Assembly: GCA_030549335.1 (NCBI GenBank)
Contig: CM060188.1
Coordinates: 69,284,696-69,348,695 of the forward strand
Reading direction: 5' to 3'
DNA: 64,000 nucleotides
From: Pontederia crassipes
Taxonomy: Eukaryota; Streptophyta; Magnoliopsida; Commelinales; Pontederiaceae
The translations under genes were made by a program, and so were the position numbers. Positions 48,801 through 62,085 of this stretch are shown here, in pieces. The notes under the pieces are model-generated. The model worked only from the letters and a program-made list of their open reading frames with translations. It ran no database searches and had not been told where the DNA came from. Every line of letters begins with the position of its first letter. Position 1 is the first letter of the stretch.

Positions 48801-50226
48801 TCCATTTTCAGCATTGCAGGTCGTAAATGCTGCAGTGATTATTGATCCTATGAGCAAGCAAGTTATTGCCAGATCTTATGATCACACATGTTTGACACCT
48901 TCCCCAACATATAAAACAAGCAATAGTCCTGGTTGCAGTGATGAAAAGGAAGCAATGGCTACTTGTAGAAATACTGATGGATATGAATTACCAGGGTCAC
49001 AAGAAGCCCCAGTTCTAAATTTGGCATCTGATAAACTTGAGGAATCATATGCTGGAGTCTCTTGCTTAAATCCCTGGGGTTGGATGCAGATAAGACCAAA
49101 CCAAAATAATTCTTTGGTGGATTTTGGAAGCATCTGCAGTTGGCATCCTCTTAAGCATGCTGCTCTTGTTGCTATTGAAAATGCTGCGGCGAGAGATAGG
49201 CAGTTATTTCCTAGTTCAGGGTCTTGTAATTCCCAAACTCAAACAGCTGAAGCTTTGCGTACTTCAGATGATTTTCCAGCAAAACGACAGAAGGTTAATG
49301 TTTCAGAAGTGAGCTTCAGTCTTGTTTTGAGCCTTCATGATGTATTGTTTCCAGTTGATACTATTTATTCTCCACATTTGGATATACAACAACCAACATA
49401 TTATACCACTCACAATAAAAAAAAAGAAAGAGGAATATATTGTGCATTAGATGCTGTACCATACTGTGCATCACAGTAGGTGAATGCCACTTACTGTGAA
49501 ATAAAATTCTGTATTACGCAAAAACCTGGGTCTGTATGTAATATGCATAGTATACTCGGTGAACTCAATGAAAAATACTAACATATATTTGCATCAGGAC
49601 ATATTGGTGAATGCAGTCTCCAGCAATTGTTTGTCAGCTGAAATCATGCGACCTTACTTGTGCACTGGCTTTGATATCTACCTCGTTTGGGAGCCATGCT
49701 CAATGTAAGTTTAATGTTTGCTTATTGCGTGTTAGGTTCAAAATCATATGTTTAAATTATGTTTCAGCTAAGCAGTTTGCTTGTTCTTTTTGTTTAAACT
49801 ACTTTGTAATTTTGCTTCGTTGTGTTAAAAAAGTCATACAAGGTCAGCAATAAGCAGTATCAAATGGCATTGAATTCTTTAACAATATACACTCATGGAC
49901 ACATATCCTAGCTTAGTTGTTTTTTATCCACGATCTTATTCCGAACATCTTGAAATTATTTTATAATCTGACAATTCATTTTCTATGTGATTTGTTGTTC
50001 CATTCTTTCTGATATGATTTTTTTTCTGATTTACAGGTGTGCTATGGCACTTGTGCACCAAAGAATTCGTCGCATTTTCTTTGCCTTCCCTAACCCACAT
50101 GCTGGTGCACTTGGTACTGTATTCAGATTGCAGGGAGAGAAGAGTTTGAATCATCACTATTCTGTTTACAGGATCATGATACCTGAAGGAGACCTTAGCA
50201 AGCTCCAAGGAGAAGAATCCAGTTGA
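45839..50226 (+). CDS. TAD3: tRNA-specific adenosine deaminase subunit TAD3
   Basis: Nine exons join in frame to 421 aa: 45839-45899, 46016-46067, 46174-46244, 46552-46670, 46790-46872, 47803-47896, 48820-49308, 49598-49704 and 50037-50226. All introns are GT-AG. With TAD2, this subunit forms the heterodimer converting adenosine-34 to inosine in tRNA anticodons. The N-terminal part (MKWEIVHLP..., LRHVKRIRK, KYAAITKEEWEEQ, LWPTSFHPP) is characteristic of ADAT3/TAD3. The C-terminal deaminase fold starts near residue 161 (VVNAAVIIDP). It has zinc ligands His273 in HPLKHAAL and Cys357/Cys360 in PCSMC. The catalytic Glu of the H-x-E motif is replaced by Ala275, as expected for the non-catalytic subunit. 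Intron 6 carries a solo LTR. The exon 5/6 junction (CCT AAT GA|T TCA) is the least certain. Confidence 0.93.
48169..48576 (-). mobile_element. Solo LTR of a copia-type retrotransposon in TAD3 intron 6
   Basis: The 408-bp segment runs TGTTACG...TTATTAACA and is flanked by the 5-bp duplication TATTG (48164-48168 and 48577-48581). TGTTA/TAACA ends plus a 5-bp duplication are diagnostic of an LTR. On the minus strand a TATA box (CTATATAAAC) precedes a transcript-like segment, so the LTR lies opposite to TAD3. A GC-rich zone near 48445-48515 forms stem-loops (GGGGGCTCCGCCCCC; CTCGCTGATCGGGCAGCGAG). No internal region or primer-binding site remains, so it arose by LTR-LTR recombination. Confidence 0.9.
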
Positions 50227-50716
50227 TTACTAATGGATGTCACTGAATTTTTGCCTCATCCTCTCGAATCCTCTTGGGTTATTTCATCTTGGAAGACAAC
50301 TGTATTTGAAGAATTGATGGCAAAATTATCTTGTCTAACTTGTGTTAAAAAGACAACAACTTCCTCTTTTGATGACAAGATGGGACTATTGGTTGATGTA
50401 TCAACAGTCTGTTTTCTGCCATGAGCATTTGTTATAGTCGATCAATCTTTCTTGATGGCTAAAAAATAAATCATACAAGTTACCGTTAGCATGGAAATAT
50501 TTGTATTTCTACTAGGAAAGACATGAAGTTTTGTAGGTCCATACCTGTGCATGCAACAATAAATTGGATAAAAAACTGGAAACATCTTTATGTAGGGAGA
50601 AAAAAAATTGCTTCTTTACTTCGCATTATCAATTTTAACAGTCTAGTGATTAAAAGTGAATATTATGCATATTATTTTTTTTCTAAAAAAAGGTTATTTC
50701 TTTTAACACCCCTTAG

Positions 50717-51128
50717 CTATAACTTTTTTTCTCATCCTAAACCATAAATTTATAAATTTTACTTCCTAAACTTAACCAAATTTGACACTTAGATCTTTTA
50801 TTAAACTTTAACTGAAATTTGTTAAATTTAATTATGAAATGTCCTTTTTACCTTTAAAGATTTTTAAAAAATAAATATATTACAAGTAAAAGTACTTACA
50901 TAAATATAAGATATTATTATCAATTAGTATTTTTACTTGTATTGATTTTTTATTTTTAAAATATTTTTATTATAATATGAATGTAAGGGTAAAAAGGATA
51001 TTTTATAATTAAATTTAATAAAATTTAGTTAAAATTTAATAGAAGGACCTAAGTATTAAATTTGGGTAATTTTAAGAACTAAAATTTATAAGTTTATAAT
51101 TTAGGATTATACGTGAAAAAAATTATAG
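50717..51128. mobile_element. 412-bp foldback/MITE between TAD3 and XBAT33
   Basis: The arms 50717 to about 50860 and about 50985-51128 are inverted copies over roughly 140 bp. Pairing landmarks are CTATAACTTTTTTTC/AAAAAAATTATAG, TTATAAATTTTACTT/AACTAAAATTTATAA, ACTTAGATCTTTTATTAAA/TTTAATAGAAGGACCTAAGT and GTCCTTTTTACC/GGTAAAAAGGATA. The spacer is itself partly palindromic (ACAAGTAAAAGTAC with TATTTTTACTTGTA). Transcription through it would give a near-complete hairpin. No clear target duplication was found. It starts 490 bp after the TAD3 stop codon. Confidence 0.78.
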
Positions 51129-52239
51129 TTGAGTGATTATTATAAGAAATAATAAAAAAAAAAGAAAGTCAACTATCTTAAAGAGGAACTACTCTTCTGA
51201 GTTGGTGCTGGAGATGCAACGGTGTCTGTAACAAAATTGAGCTGTGAGATCAATTCATGCACCATAATTAGATAAAGGAGTGATATTTCTTATTGCAGGC
51301 AACAGTGCATTATTTTGTCTCGTAGATGCGTTCACGAAGAACATGAGACGCAGCTTTGTCTGCTGCTACTGTTCATAGAAATTGACGAAGGAAGGAACGA
51401 CGAGAAGGTGAAAAAAAGAATTTCTAACATGAGGAGGATCCAAGGGCTCGAACGAAGATTCCAACCTCTCACATTTAATGGCCGCCGTCCCAATCATGGC
51501 GACATGTTTTTCTCATTCTTTCACAGTCCTCTGGGGCACAGCTAAAATACAAGGGAAGGCAATAAGTGAAAAAAAAATGGTGGGCAAGAACCATCCATCT
51601 TCCTCACGCTCGTATCTACTCTTCTCGCACACTTACTTTGCAGCACCGTTCATCGTTGGATTTATCCTTCAACTTCCATTCTTCATCACTCGTATCATCT
51701 GCTCTTCAGGGCCAATTCAGACTTCCGCGCACCTGCTTTTACTGCTCGAACGAGTGTTTAATTTTTTTCTTGTTCCCAAGATGTGTGCTTGTTCTAAGTA
51801 CCAGGTAGGATGTGATCCCTTCACGGTTAATCCTGATCTGGGCGGTGAATGATCGGATTGACGCCAAGATCTGGTTTTTTGTTTTCATGTTATGAACACA
51901 AACTATACAGGAGTCATTCTTTGGGTTCTTTTCTTCTTTCCGTTTGCTTTCTTGATATGATTTATGAGATCGATTTCTTTTGATTGACTTTGTTACGATT
52001 TAATATATACTTTTTTTAGCATGAACACTCCTAGTAATATTCTTTGCTTGGTAGTTAGGTGCAGAGGTTCACTCTCTTTGAATTGTGACTTATAGCACCA
52101 TTTGTATTGTAGTTTTGGACTGAAAGATTCAATCTTTGTAGCAGTTGTTTCTTTTCTCTTTTTTTAATTCCACAACTTCTTTGGTTACAAAGGGGTTTTC
52201 CTTGTTATATGTCAATATTTCGATTCTGAATTGGTTGAT
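51129..52239. other. Presumed promoter and 5' leader of the XBAT33-like gene
   Basis: No independent gene is recognised. The stretch 51590-51850 is more GC-balanced, with CT-rich segments, and may hold a leader exon; a possible donor is AG|GTAGGA near 51805. This is inference from composition and distance to the ATG at 52240. Confidence 0.35.
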
Positions 52240-55200
52240 ATGGGAATTTTGAGCGTCATTGGCATTTCCTTTGGGTGTTCGGCTGCCGGCGAGCGGCTGG
52301 CCTTGGCTGCAAAAGAAGGAGATATTGAGGAAGTCAAGACTATCTTAGAGTACAATCCCAGACTTGTAAATTATTCGACTTTTGGTATGAGGAACACTCC
52401 TCTACATTGTGCAGCTGCAAATGGTCATCATGAGGTGATGTACTCACTATACATTTCGTTTCTTTTGTGTAACATTGGAAAAAGAAATGAGCCTCATAGT
52501 GCAGCTTGCACTTTCCAGACTGTTTCTCTTCTCATTGAATCTGGTGCTAATATCAATCATCGCGATTCTAGCGGTCAGGTGAGAGAATTTTCAGTTTTTT
52601 ATTTCTGTTGTTGAGCTTATGTTCATTCACATGTTGCAAAATTCAATTCATGAATACACAAAATGGATCATGGTAGAAACTTCATGGATTTAGTTTTAGG
52701 TTGAGGAATAGGATCGCAAGAAAATGTTGCTCTAAATGTGTTTTGATTGTTAAACAGACACCATTGATGCAAGCTTGTCTACGGGGTCACTGGGAGGATG
52801 TTCTGCTTCTTGTACTCTACAAAGCCAATGTAATATTCTGTAACTTCTAGATCCGAGGTTAGTTTACTAACATAGTTTACATGACTGAGAATTTTCCTGG
52901 GATTCAGATACACAAGTCAGATTGTCTTAGTGGTGGAACAGCTCTTCATTTTGCTGCTTTAAATGGTCATAGTCGTTGTATCCGTCTTCTCCTTGCTGAT
53001 TATGTGCCTAGCATGCCTGAGTTTTGGAATACCATCAGAGGATCAAATAAAGAAGTTTCAGTAATATACTTCGATGAGGTGTATGTTGAATTCTTATCTG
53101 GGCTCATTGATTATACTTTTTGGCCAACTGTTTCAGAGTATTATATGTTCTCTTGTTCATGTTCCTTAGAGGTTTATCCAAAATAGTGAATAGAAAGGCA
53201 GATGGGGGCATCACCGCTCTTCATTTGGCAGCACTAAATGGCCATGCAGACAGTGTGAGACTACTACTTGATGTAGGGGCCTCGGTCTCTGAGGTGACAA
53301 TTGGAGATGGATCAACCATCGACTTGATAGGTGATTGTTTTATTCATGAGTGAGCTCCCTGTCTCTGTATAATGGCATTCAAGATAGTATGCAGTTGTGA
53401 CTTGTATCTTCAAAGTGAAGCAATGCTGGCATGTAATGAAAGAACTAACATTTAACACATGCATGGAAGGTTGTAGTTCCTGTATTTAAATTGGTGCAGG
53501 CATATTATCCAGTGGATTTTGGATATGTGCTAGTTAAAACAGACTCTAACATCAAATAAATGATGACCCTTCTATATGCATGTTCATTAGAATTCTCCTA
53601 ACCCATAGGCAAGTTGCTAAATCAGCTACTCATATATGCCCTCTTCATGCGCTTCATAAGTAGATGAATTAATGAAGAGTGGCAAGTCATATGAAAGTTA
53701 CTCTATTAAATAACTTAGAACATAATTATAACCTATTCACTAACAGGTTTAAGAATATTGCATCTCTATAAGTTGCTAAATCAGCTACTCATGTATGCCC
53801 TCTTCTTGTGTTTTATAAGTAGATGAGTTAATGAAGAGTGGCAAGTCATATGAAAGTTACTCTATCAAATAACATGGAACAAAATTATAACCTATTCACT
53901 AACAGGTTTAAAAATATTGCATCTCTCTAAGATGTTTGCTTCGCAACTACAGGAGCCGGGAGCACAGCTCTTCATTATGCTGCTTGTGGTGGAAATGCAG
54001 AATGCTGTAGAGTACGTTCTTGTTTCATTTTCTTTTGGTTGTTCAATGTTCTCCATTTTGCTAGTTATGCATTTATATGGATGTGCAGGTTCTTATTGCG
54101 GGAGGAGCTAGCATAGCTGCTCGAAATGCAAACGGGTATGTTATTTTATGAAATAAATTTAGTTCCATCCGTATATATGGCTGCATTTTTTTCCTTTGCG
54201 ACTGCAATATTTTCTATGAAGTGCATGTGTGGCATATATGAAGCATTGCATGTTTGCTGGAATACTACTTCCTGGAATGTTGATGCATCCGTGACCATGG
54301 CCTAAAGTCTCAAATCTCTTGATGTATACCAATAATTGGGTTGGATGGAAAACCATTCTTGATCATCATTTTATATTAATGTGTTTTTTTGTAAAATTCT
54401 CAGCTCATTAGTTATAGATATGATAGAGCAAACAAGAAGGGCATCTTCAATGGTTACTTTTTGTGGATGACAATTGGTTATGCTTTCGGTATGTCTTCAT
54501 GCTTGTTACCAAGGATTTAATGGACTTCTGAAGACAATTTAAAAAGTTTCCATAGATGACGGAAATATATTTAGCTAATTTTGCCTTGGTGGTTACTTGG
54601 TAACAATGAAAAGGATATATTTAGCTATTTCTCACCTTAGGCCAAAATTTTAACTCCATGATGTAGGGGAAAATAGCTAATTATTTGATGAACTGAGAAA
54701 ACTACATTGCAATGTTGTGATTTAAAATTTACTATCTTGAAGCTACAGTTGTTTGATTACTCCCCCTCAAAAAAAAAAAAAAAAATTTGATTACTCTGTT
54801 GGCATCCATTTCTGCATGTGAAACAAACTGCTCATATTTGTTGACCGATGTTCAATTGGAATATTGTTTTCTGTGATTGTGAATGTCATTTTACTGGCTC
54901 TGCTACCTCCAAAAATAAAGGTCATACAATAGAACAAATAGTCGCTCCAAATGTGCCCTCTTCTTCTGGGGTAAGCATATGCATTAGCCATTGTTTGCTA
55001 ACTTTGGTATAGCATTTCTATTGAAAGAACTACACTGTGTATCTTCTGACCACTTTTTACTAATGAAAAAAACTTATACAGATTCTCTTTCACTTATATA
55101 TAACAAATCTGTAGAGATTCTTTCTCAATTTCGATATTATTTGATGTGATTATTTGTTTTATGGCATTATTTTGATTTATAAACTCCGCCTATGTTTTAT

Positions 55201-57735
55201 AGCCGGTCCCAAGCCCGGATAAAGGAGGAGGGTTGTGTTAGGCTCCGACAGCCAGTGTAAAACCCTGTCGAATCTCATGAACATGGATCAACGAGTCGTA
55301 TGATCCATGTAGCCGACCCCACATAGTGGGATAAGGCTTTGTTGTTGTTGTTGTTGTCGTCTCAGCTCATTAGTTGTCTTAATTGAAACTGAATACAAAT
55401 TTCTCAAGAAACTAATTTGTGAGAACTTTGCATGTGCCTGTATAAAATCTTACTCTTTTTTTTAATCAAGAAACTAATTTGTGAGAAGTGAGAACTTTGC
55501 ATGTACCTGTATAAAACCTGATTCTTGGTCACATATCAGCAGTGTTTAACTTAATCTCACATTTTCTTATAGTGTTTCTGCTGTGGGATTATCATGATAT
55601 TATTAACCTCACATGATCACATCAAGTACTTGGGACTTTTTCTTAATTCATACTTATTTTTCTCCTTCTTATGTCATATTTATGTATTTCCTGCCATTCT
55701 GGTTACTTACAATCTTTTTTTCCTCAATCTTGAAAGTTGGACTCCAGTGATGGTGGCTCGCTCATGGCATAATAACTGGCTTGAGAGTATTCTAAGTAGA
55801 GAACCTGATGTTCAAGCATGTACTATGCCCTCGCAATATATCTCTCTGCCCCTCATGAGCATTGTGAAGATTGCTCGGTAGTCTGCAAATTGTTCACGTT
55901 AAATTTGAACATTTATCTCATTCAAGTTTTAATAAATCTGTTTTTATGCAAACCTATATATATCTATTCTGGCCTATCATGTTTAATCAGTTTGGAGATA
56001 GTATAAAGTTTGCATATATTAATGAACTGTGTATGTGCATTCATGTGTTGCATGGTTTATGAAACCATGATCTTCGACTCTGATGGTTTCCTATAGTAAG
56101 AGTATGCCAAACATGGTGGTGGGAAAGAGCCAAATTGGAGTTTATATTTGTATTTTTACCTTTGTGGAATCATGATCCTTTTTGGGATTAACTTATTATG
56201 AACAGCTTCTATAGCAATGAACTTACCAGAGATGCTGTTGTCACATAAAACTTTGGACTTCATTGAGATAATTGCTTTTAGTTTCATATGCTTGTTACTA
56301 TGCAACGAAAAATTAACTATGATAGCCATCTTGCGGAAGGTTAATATGGTTGAAAATCATGCATTTCCGGATGGAACCTTTTAGGACCTTCTGCTTTCAT
56401 TCAGTCACTACTTTCAATCATTTGGGTTTTTTTTCCAATTCTCCTCTTCTTTTCTTTTCTTTTCTGTGAGCGTCTTTTATTATCCATCAAAACAAATTAA
56501 TTTCCATTATAAATCAAGTTATCTTGTCACAGAAAAGAAAACAATGATTTATCCTCTGGACCTTGTTTCATCTTACTCGTCAAGAATCCTGTTTGGACTG
56601 GCAATGATGCTGATATGAACAAAAGGACATTATATTTTTAATTGTAGTGATTTGTTTAGTTCTTGTGCCTCAAATTGTCTCACATTTCTTATTGAATAAC
56701 TTGCAGAGAATGTGGTTGGAGAAAGACAAAACATGAATCTGATATTATTGATCCATGTGCCATTTGTTTAGAATCAACATGCACGGTGGCTGTCGAAGGT
56801 AAGCATCGATGAACCAAAAGCTATTATACAAGAACTCATTTACATATATAGCTTTGCACCTTTAGGACAAAATTGAATTGTTTAGTTATATGAATTTCTT
56901 ACCTAATTTTAGAACTGTTGAGGTTCAAGCTTTGTGGCTGGAGTATTATCTTCATCATTTGAACTGTTAAAAGCTTTATTTTCAACACATTCTTCTAGCT
57001 TCTGGAAACTAGAAGCTCTGCATTTGGTTATCTGTATCTACTATCTCATGCTATTTATCATGATGAAAACTTTGAAACATATATTTTTTTCTTTCCATGA
57101 TGAAAACTTTGAAACATATATATTTTTCCTTTCCCTATTATATCATCTTTATCTACATTTAGAGTTTAGAACCTTTTGGTCCGTTTCTCATTTGATGTGT
57201 ATTTATCTTTTTGTATTATTGATTTCATCAGCTTAGGTGTTTTTGTATCAGTTTGCAACCAAGAATTTATCAATTTGTTAAATTTCTTATCCTTTCTTTT
57301 TGTTCAGTATATCCTGGTTCGTTGTATCATATACTTAATCATTATCCACATGCCATCCTGATGACTTCCTCTCTTATTTTAGGATGTCATCATGAATTCT
57401 GTGTCTTATGTGCGCTGTATTTATGCTCTATTGATAGCACAACTTCTCTGCATTCTCCTCCTGGTTCAGTAGCATGCCCTCTCTGTCGACATGCAATAGT
57501 CAAGTTTATCAAGCTCCCAGGCATCAGACAAATCAAAGACTTGGCGATGGTCAGCCTTTCGACATCTTGCCATGCCTCGGACGCAATTGTTGCCTCAAAA
57601 ACTGAAGACTCCATTGTTAAGCATCTAAGCAAGCTTGTCTTAAGCTGTAGTCGAAGCATGCGGCATTCTTCCTCTTCATTTCGATCGCTCAGTTTCCAGA
57701 GACTCCTCAGATATAAGTTCTTGCATCAAGCCTAA
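52240..57735 (+). CDS. XBAT33: XBAT33-like ankyrin-repeat RING E3 ubiquitin ligase
   Basis: Ten exons join in frame to 450 aa: 52240-52434, 52519-52578, 52758-52829, 52908-53080, 53170-53330, 53953-54011, 54089-54135, 55737-55877, 56707-56798 and 57383-57735. All introns are GT-AG. Residues ~18-280 hold about six ankyrin repeats ([81 protein letters not shown]). Residues 320-368 are a C3HC4 RING: CAIC, then C-H-H-EF-C-VL-C, then CPLC. Order and wording match the XBAT33/XB3 group, ankyrin-RING ligases that ubiquitinate plant proteins. The tail is shorter than in Arabidopsis XBAT33. Family members usually start MGNSFGCS; here that Met position is ATT, and an ATG seven codons upstream is used. 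The exon 4/5 junction (donor GTATGT, acceptor TTAG) was chosen to keep frame. Confidence 0.9.
53611..53928. repeat. 159-bp tandem duplication in XBAT33 intron 5
   Basis: AAGTTGCTAAATCAGCTACT begins at 53611 and 53770. The two units agree across most of 159 bp, including GTCATATGAAAGTTACTCTA and ATAACCTATTCACTAACAGG. The second unit ends just before the exon 6 acceptor region (53952). Confidence 0.92.
54414..55359 (+). mobile_element. Retroposed block ending in an RTE/Au-SINE tail, XBAT33 intron 7
   Basis: The 16-bp sequence TCTCAGCTCATTAGTT occurs immediately left (54398-54413) and right (55360-55375) of the block, as a target-site duplication would. The right end carries the RTE/Au-type 3' signature: CCGGTCCCAAGCCCGGATAA at 55203, CCATGTAGCCGACCCCACA near 55305, TAGTGGGATAAGGC and a (TTG)n tail. 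The first ~780 bp is AT-rich and has no reverse-transcriptase frame, so it may be decayed LINE or a nested insertion. Confidence 0.72.
55404..55525. repeat. 63-bp tandem duplication in XBAT33 intron 7
   Basis: CAAGAAACTAATTTGTGAGAA at about 55404 recurs at about 55467, followed in both by GAACTTTGCATGT and CCTGTATAAAA. It lies just downstream of the retroposed block. Confidence 0.8.
57059..57130. repeat. 37-bp tandem duplication in XBAT33 intron 9
   Basis: TGATGAAAACTTTGAAACAT is found at 57061 and 57098, each followed by ATAT and a T-rich stretch ending CTTTCC. This is a short local duplication in an intron. Confidence 0.85.
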
Positions 57736-58718
57736 AGTGACAGCCAGATTTGTAGATGTTGCATTACATACATATAAAAACACAGAAACGATTCCACAGG
57801 TTAATAGCATCTATTATTTGATTTCGTCCTTGTTGTTTCATGTTGTCCAGTCGCGCAATCCATGTTTGAGCGTGGATGATATGCATCATTTCATCATCAC
57901 TGATTTCCGTGTGATGTTCTGTAATCCTCGACCTTTGTAAATAGACGATAAACCAACGCTAAAGGATCGAGTGATACTTCCTTTGGATAGTTGGCTCATT
58001 TCAGTTGCACATATACAGAACAACAGGTAGTGTCTGAGTTCATACAAGAATTAGCCTTGCTACAAGCATTTGCCTTTATTCCTTGATGATTTACTCTTGA
58101 CCTGCTGCAGCTATCATGTGTAGATGCACATAAATGTGAGGTAACAAGTCCACAATCACATTGTAAAAATTATACTGAAACAATGAGTGTTATCTGCAAC
58201 AAACAACAAGCAGAGGCAGCGTGGGCATAACATGATGAGCAATGATGTCAAAAGCCACCAAATGTGTAATCCGAGTTGACTATATCTAATGATATAAGTC
58301 CCGGGAGGATAGATTATATCTAATGGATTCGACAAATCGAAGGTTAAAAAATATATTCTTGATGCGGATTTATCTCCTGAATTATTGCACCAAATTGAGA
58401 GATCATACATGATTTGGCAATGAAGCATGTCAGAAGTTCAACTGTGCTGTTCGATCATGGAGTTGCGATCGATTCGATTCTGCGCAGACTTTTTTTTTAA
58501 TCGTTTAAAATAATATGCAGGATCGAGTCATGAGATTTTAAACAGCTGGCCGACTGCACTTGCCAAGGAACCGTACAGCCTCGCACGAGGGACACCTCCT
58601 CCCCAAAGTCCAGTTGCAGAGGATTTAATGCACCATCACAGGGAATGAGAGCAGAGCCAAGGGGGACCTTCTTTTCCTTCACATGCGTCTTGGCAGTTGA
58701 CAACCATGCGGCATGCAC

Positions 58719-58749
<31 letters not shown>

Positions 58750-59351
58750 ATATCCATAAGGATAAGTATGCACAAGGTAATCCATCTGAAGGTTAACATC
58801 TTAGCATATAAAACTAATCAGAAACTTTTGGGGTCACAGAGAATGGAGCCTCCATTGCTGGAGTAGTTCCCCAAGCACCAATTCCGGACACCAACCGCGT
58901 CCGTTGCACTGGAACAAGTCCACTTTGGCATGTTGGAGATTCGCCAAACTTAACGCTGAATTCTGACACAGGATCCATAGGCACATTTCATTTCGGAAGG
59001 GGTTAATAGAATAATACTTTTTTTAACGCCTAAGCACGTCATATTGGTCACCCACCACCGTTCCGAGGTCAAGGCAGGTAGATTTGAGATGGAGAGGCCA
59101 TGCTCCAAACGAGCAAATGGCATAGGATTTGAGCCCTGGACCAGGCGTTTCTGCAGCAGTCAGGGACCAAGTCACACCATTTTGTTCGCATCCCTCCTGC
59201 CAGGCTCTTGTCAATCTCATCGAGGTGGTGTCGATCATGGCGAACAGAGATCAGCTGGGGGTTTAGATAGAGATGGAGCAGCTTAAACTTTGCACAGCTC
59301 TGCATAGCTGGATGGATCCATGGACCGTACAGCGCGTTGGGAGGGCACGTT
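57736..59351. other. 3' flank of the XBAT33-like gene and intergenic DNA
   Basis: The first few hundred bases are the probable 3' untranslated region. A short CT/GT microsatellite (CTCTCTCTCTCTGTGTGTGTGTGTG) sits near 58720. No further gene is supported; the frames near 58500-59300 resemble no family I know. Confidence 0.4.
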
Positions 59352-59356
59352 CCAAC

Positions 59357-59837
59357 TGTTAGAATTGGTGAATACTTCAGGGCCCCTTGTTTCTCACACC
59401 GGGTTCGATCACGTGAGCTTAGGGAAATCTGAGTATTATCCAATTAACAGTATTACTGGCGTACGAATGAAAGGGGGGGTTCGGGGGGCCCCGCCCCCCG
59501 ACGGCGGTCCCGCTCGCCGGTGAGCGGGCGGGGGTTCGGGGGCAGCACCCCCGAAACCTAGACGGGTTTTGGGCTTTTGTTTAGCCGGCCCGTGTGGTTC
59601 GGATTAGGTTTTTTCTCTGTTTATTTGGGTTTTAAACCCGGTTTGGAGATGCTATTAATAGCCTAATTTTCTGATGTAATTTTGTGTGGTGGCTGTAAAC
59701 CTAAACGATATAGTGGAATCTCTTTGCAGGACGTAGCCCTCATCTCAAAGGTGAACCTGAGTAAATTTCGTATGTCTCCTCTATTTTTCTGTAATCTCTC
59801 TGCGATCTTCTCTCCTTGTTCTCGGATTTTTCCATCA
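59357..59837 (+). mobile_element. Solo LTR, copia-like, with GC-rich stem-loop zone
   Basis: The 481-bp segment starts TGTTAGAATTGG and ends TTTTTCCATCA, flanked by the 5-bp duplication CCAAC (59352-59356 and 59838-59842). At 59468-59565 a strongly GC-rich tract forms stem-loops (GGGGGTTCGGGGGCAGCACC and onward; CCCGCTCGCCGGTGAGCGGG). Downstream comes an AT-rich TATA-like region and a pyrimidine-rich 3' part, as in U3-R-U5. No internal domain is present. Its layout parallels the LTR at 48169-48576. Confidence 0.8.
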
Positions 59838-59842
59838 CCAAC

Positions 59843-62017
<2,175 letters not shown>

Positions 62018-62085
62018 ATGGCTCAATTGATAGTAGCGTAAATTATTACTGTTCTATCTTTTTAACTTCAAATTAATCGTAAGAT
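62018..62085 (+). mobile_element. Fragment related to the 30343 SINE
   Basis: GATGGCTCAATTGATAGTAG has an A-box-like core, and ATTACTGTTCTATCTTTTT followed by AACTTCAAATTAATC parallels the body of the SINE at 30343-30539. The B-box region is missing, so the copy appears internally deleted. No target duplication was seen. Confidence 0.45.
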
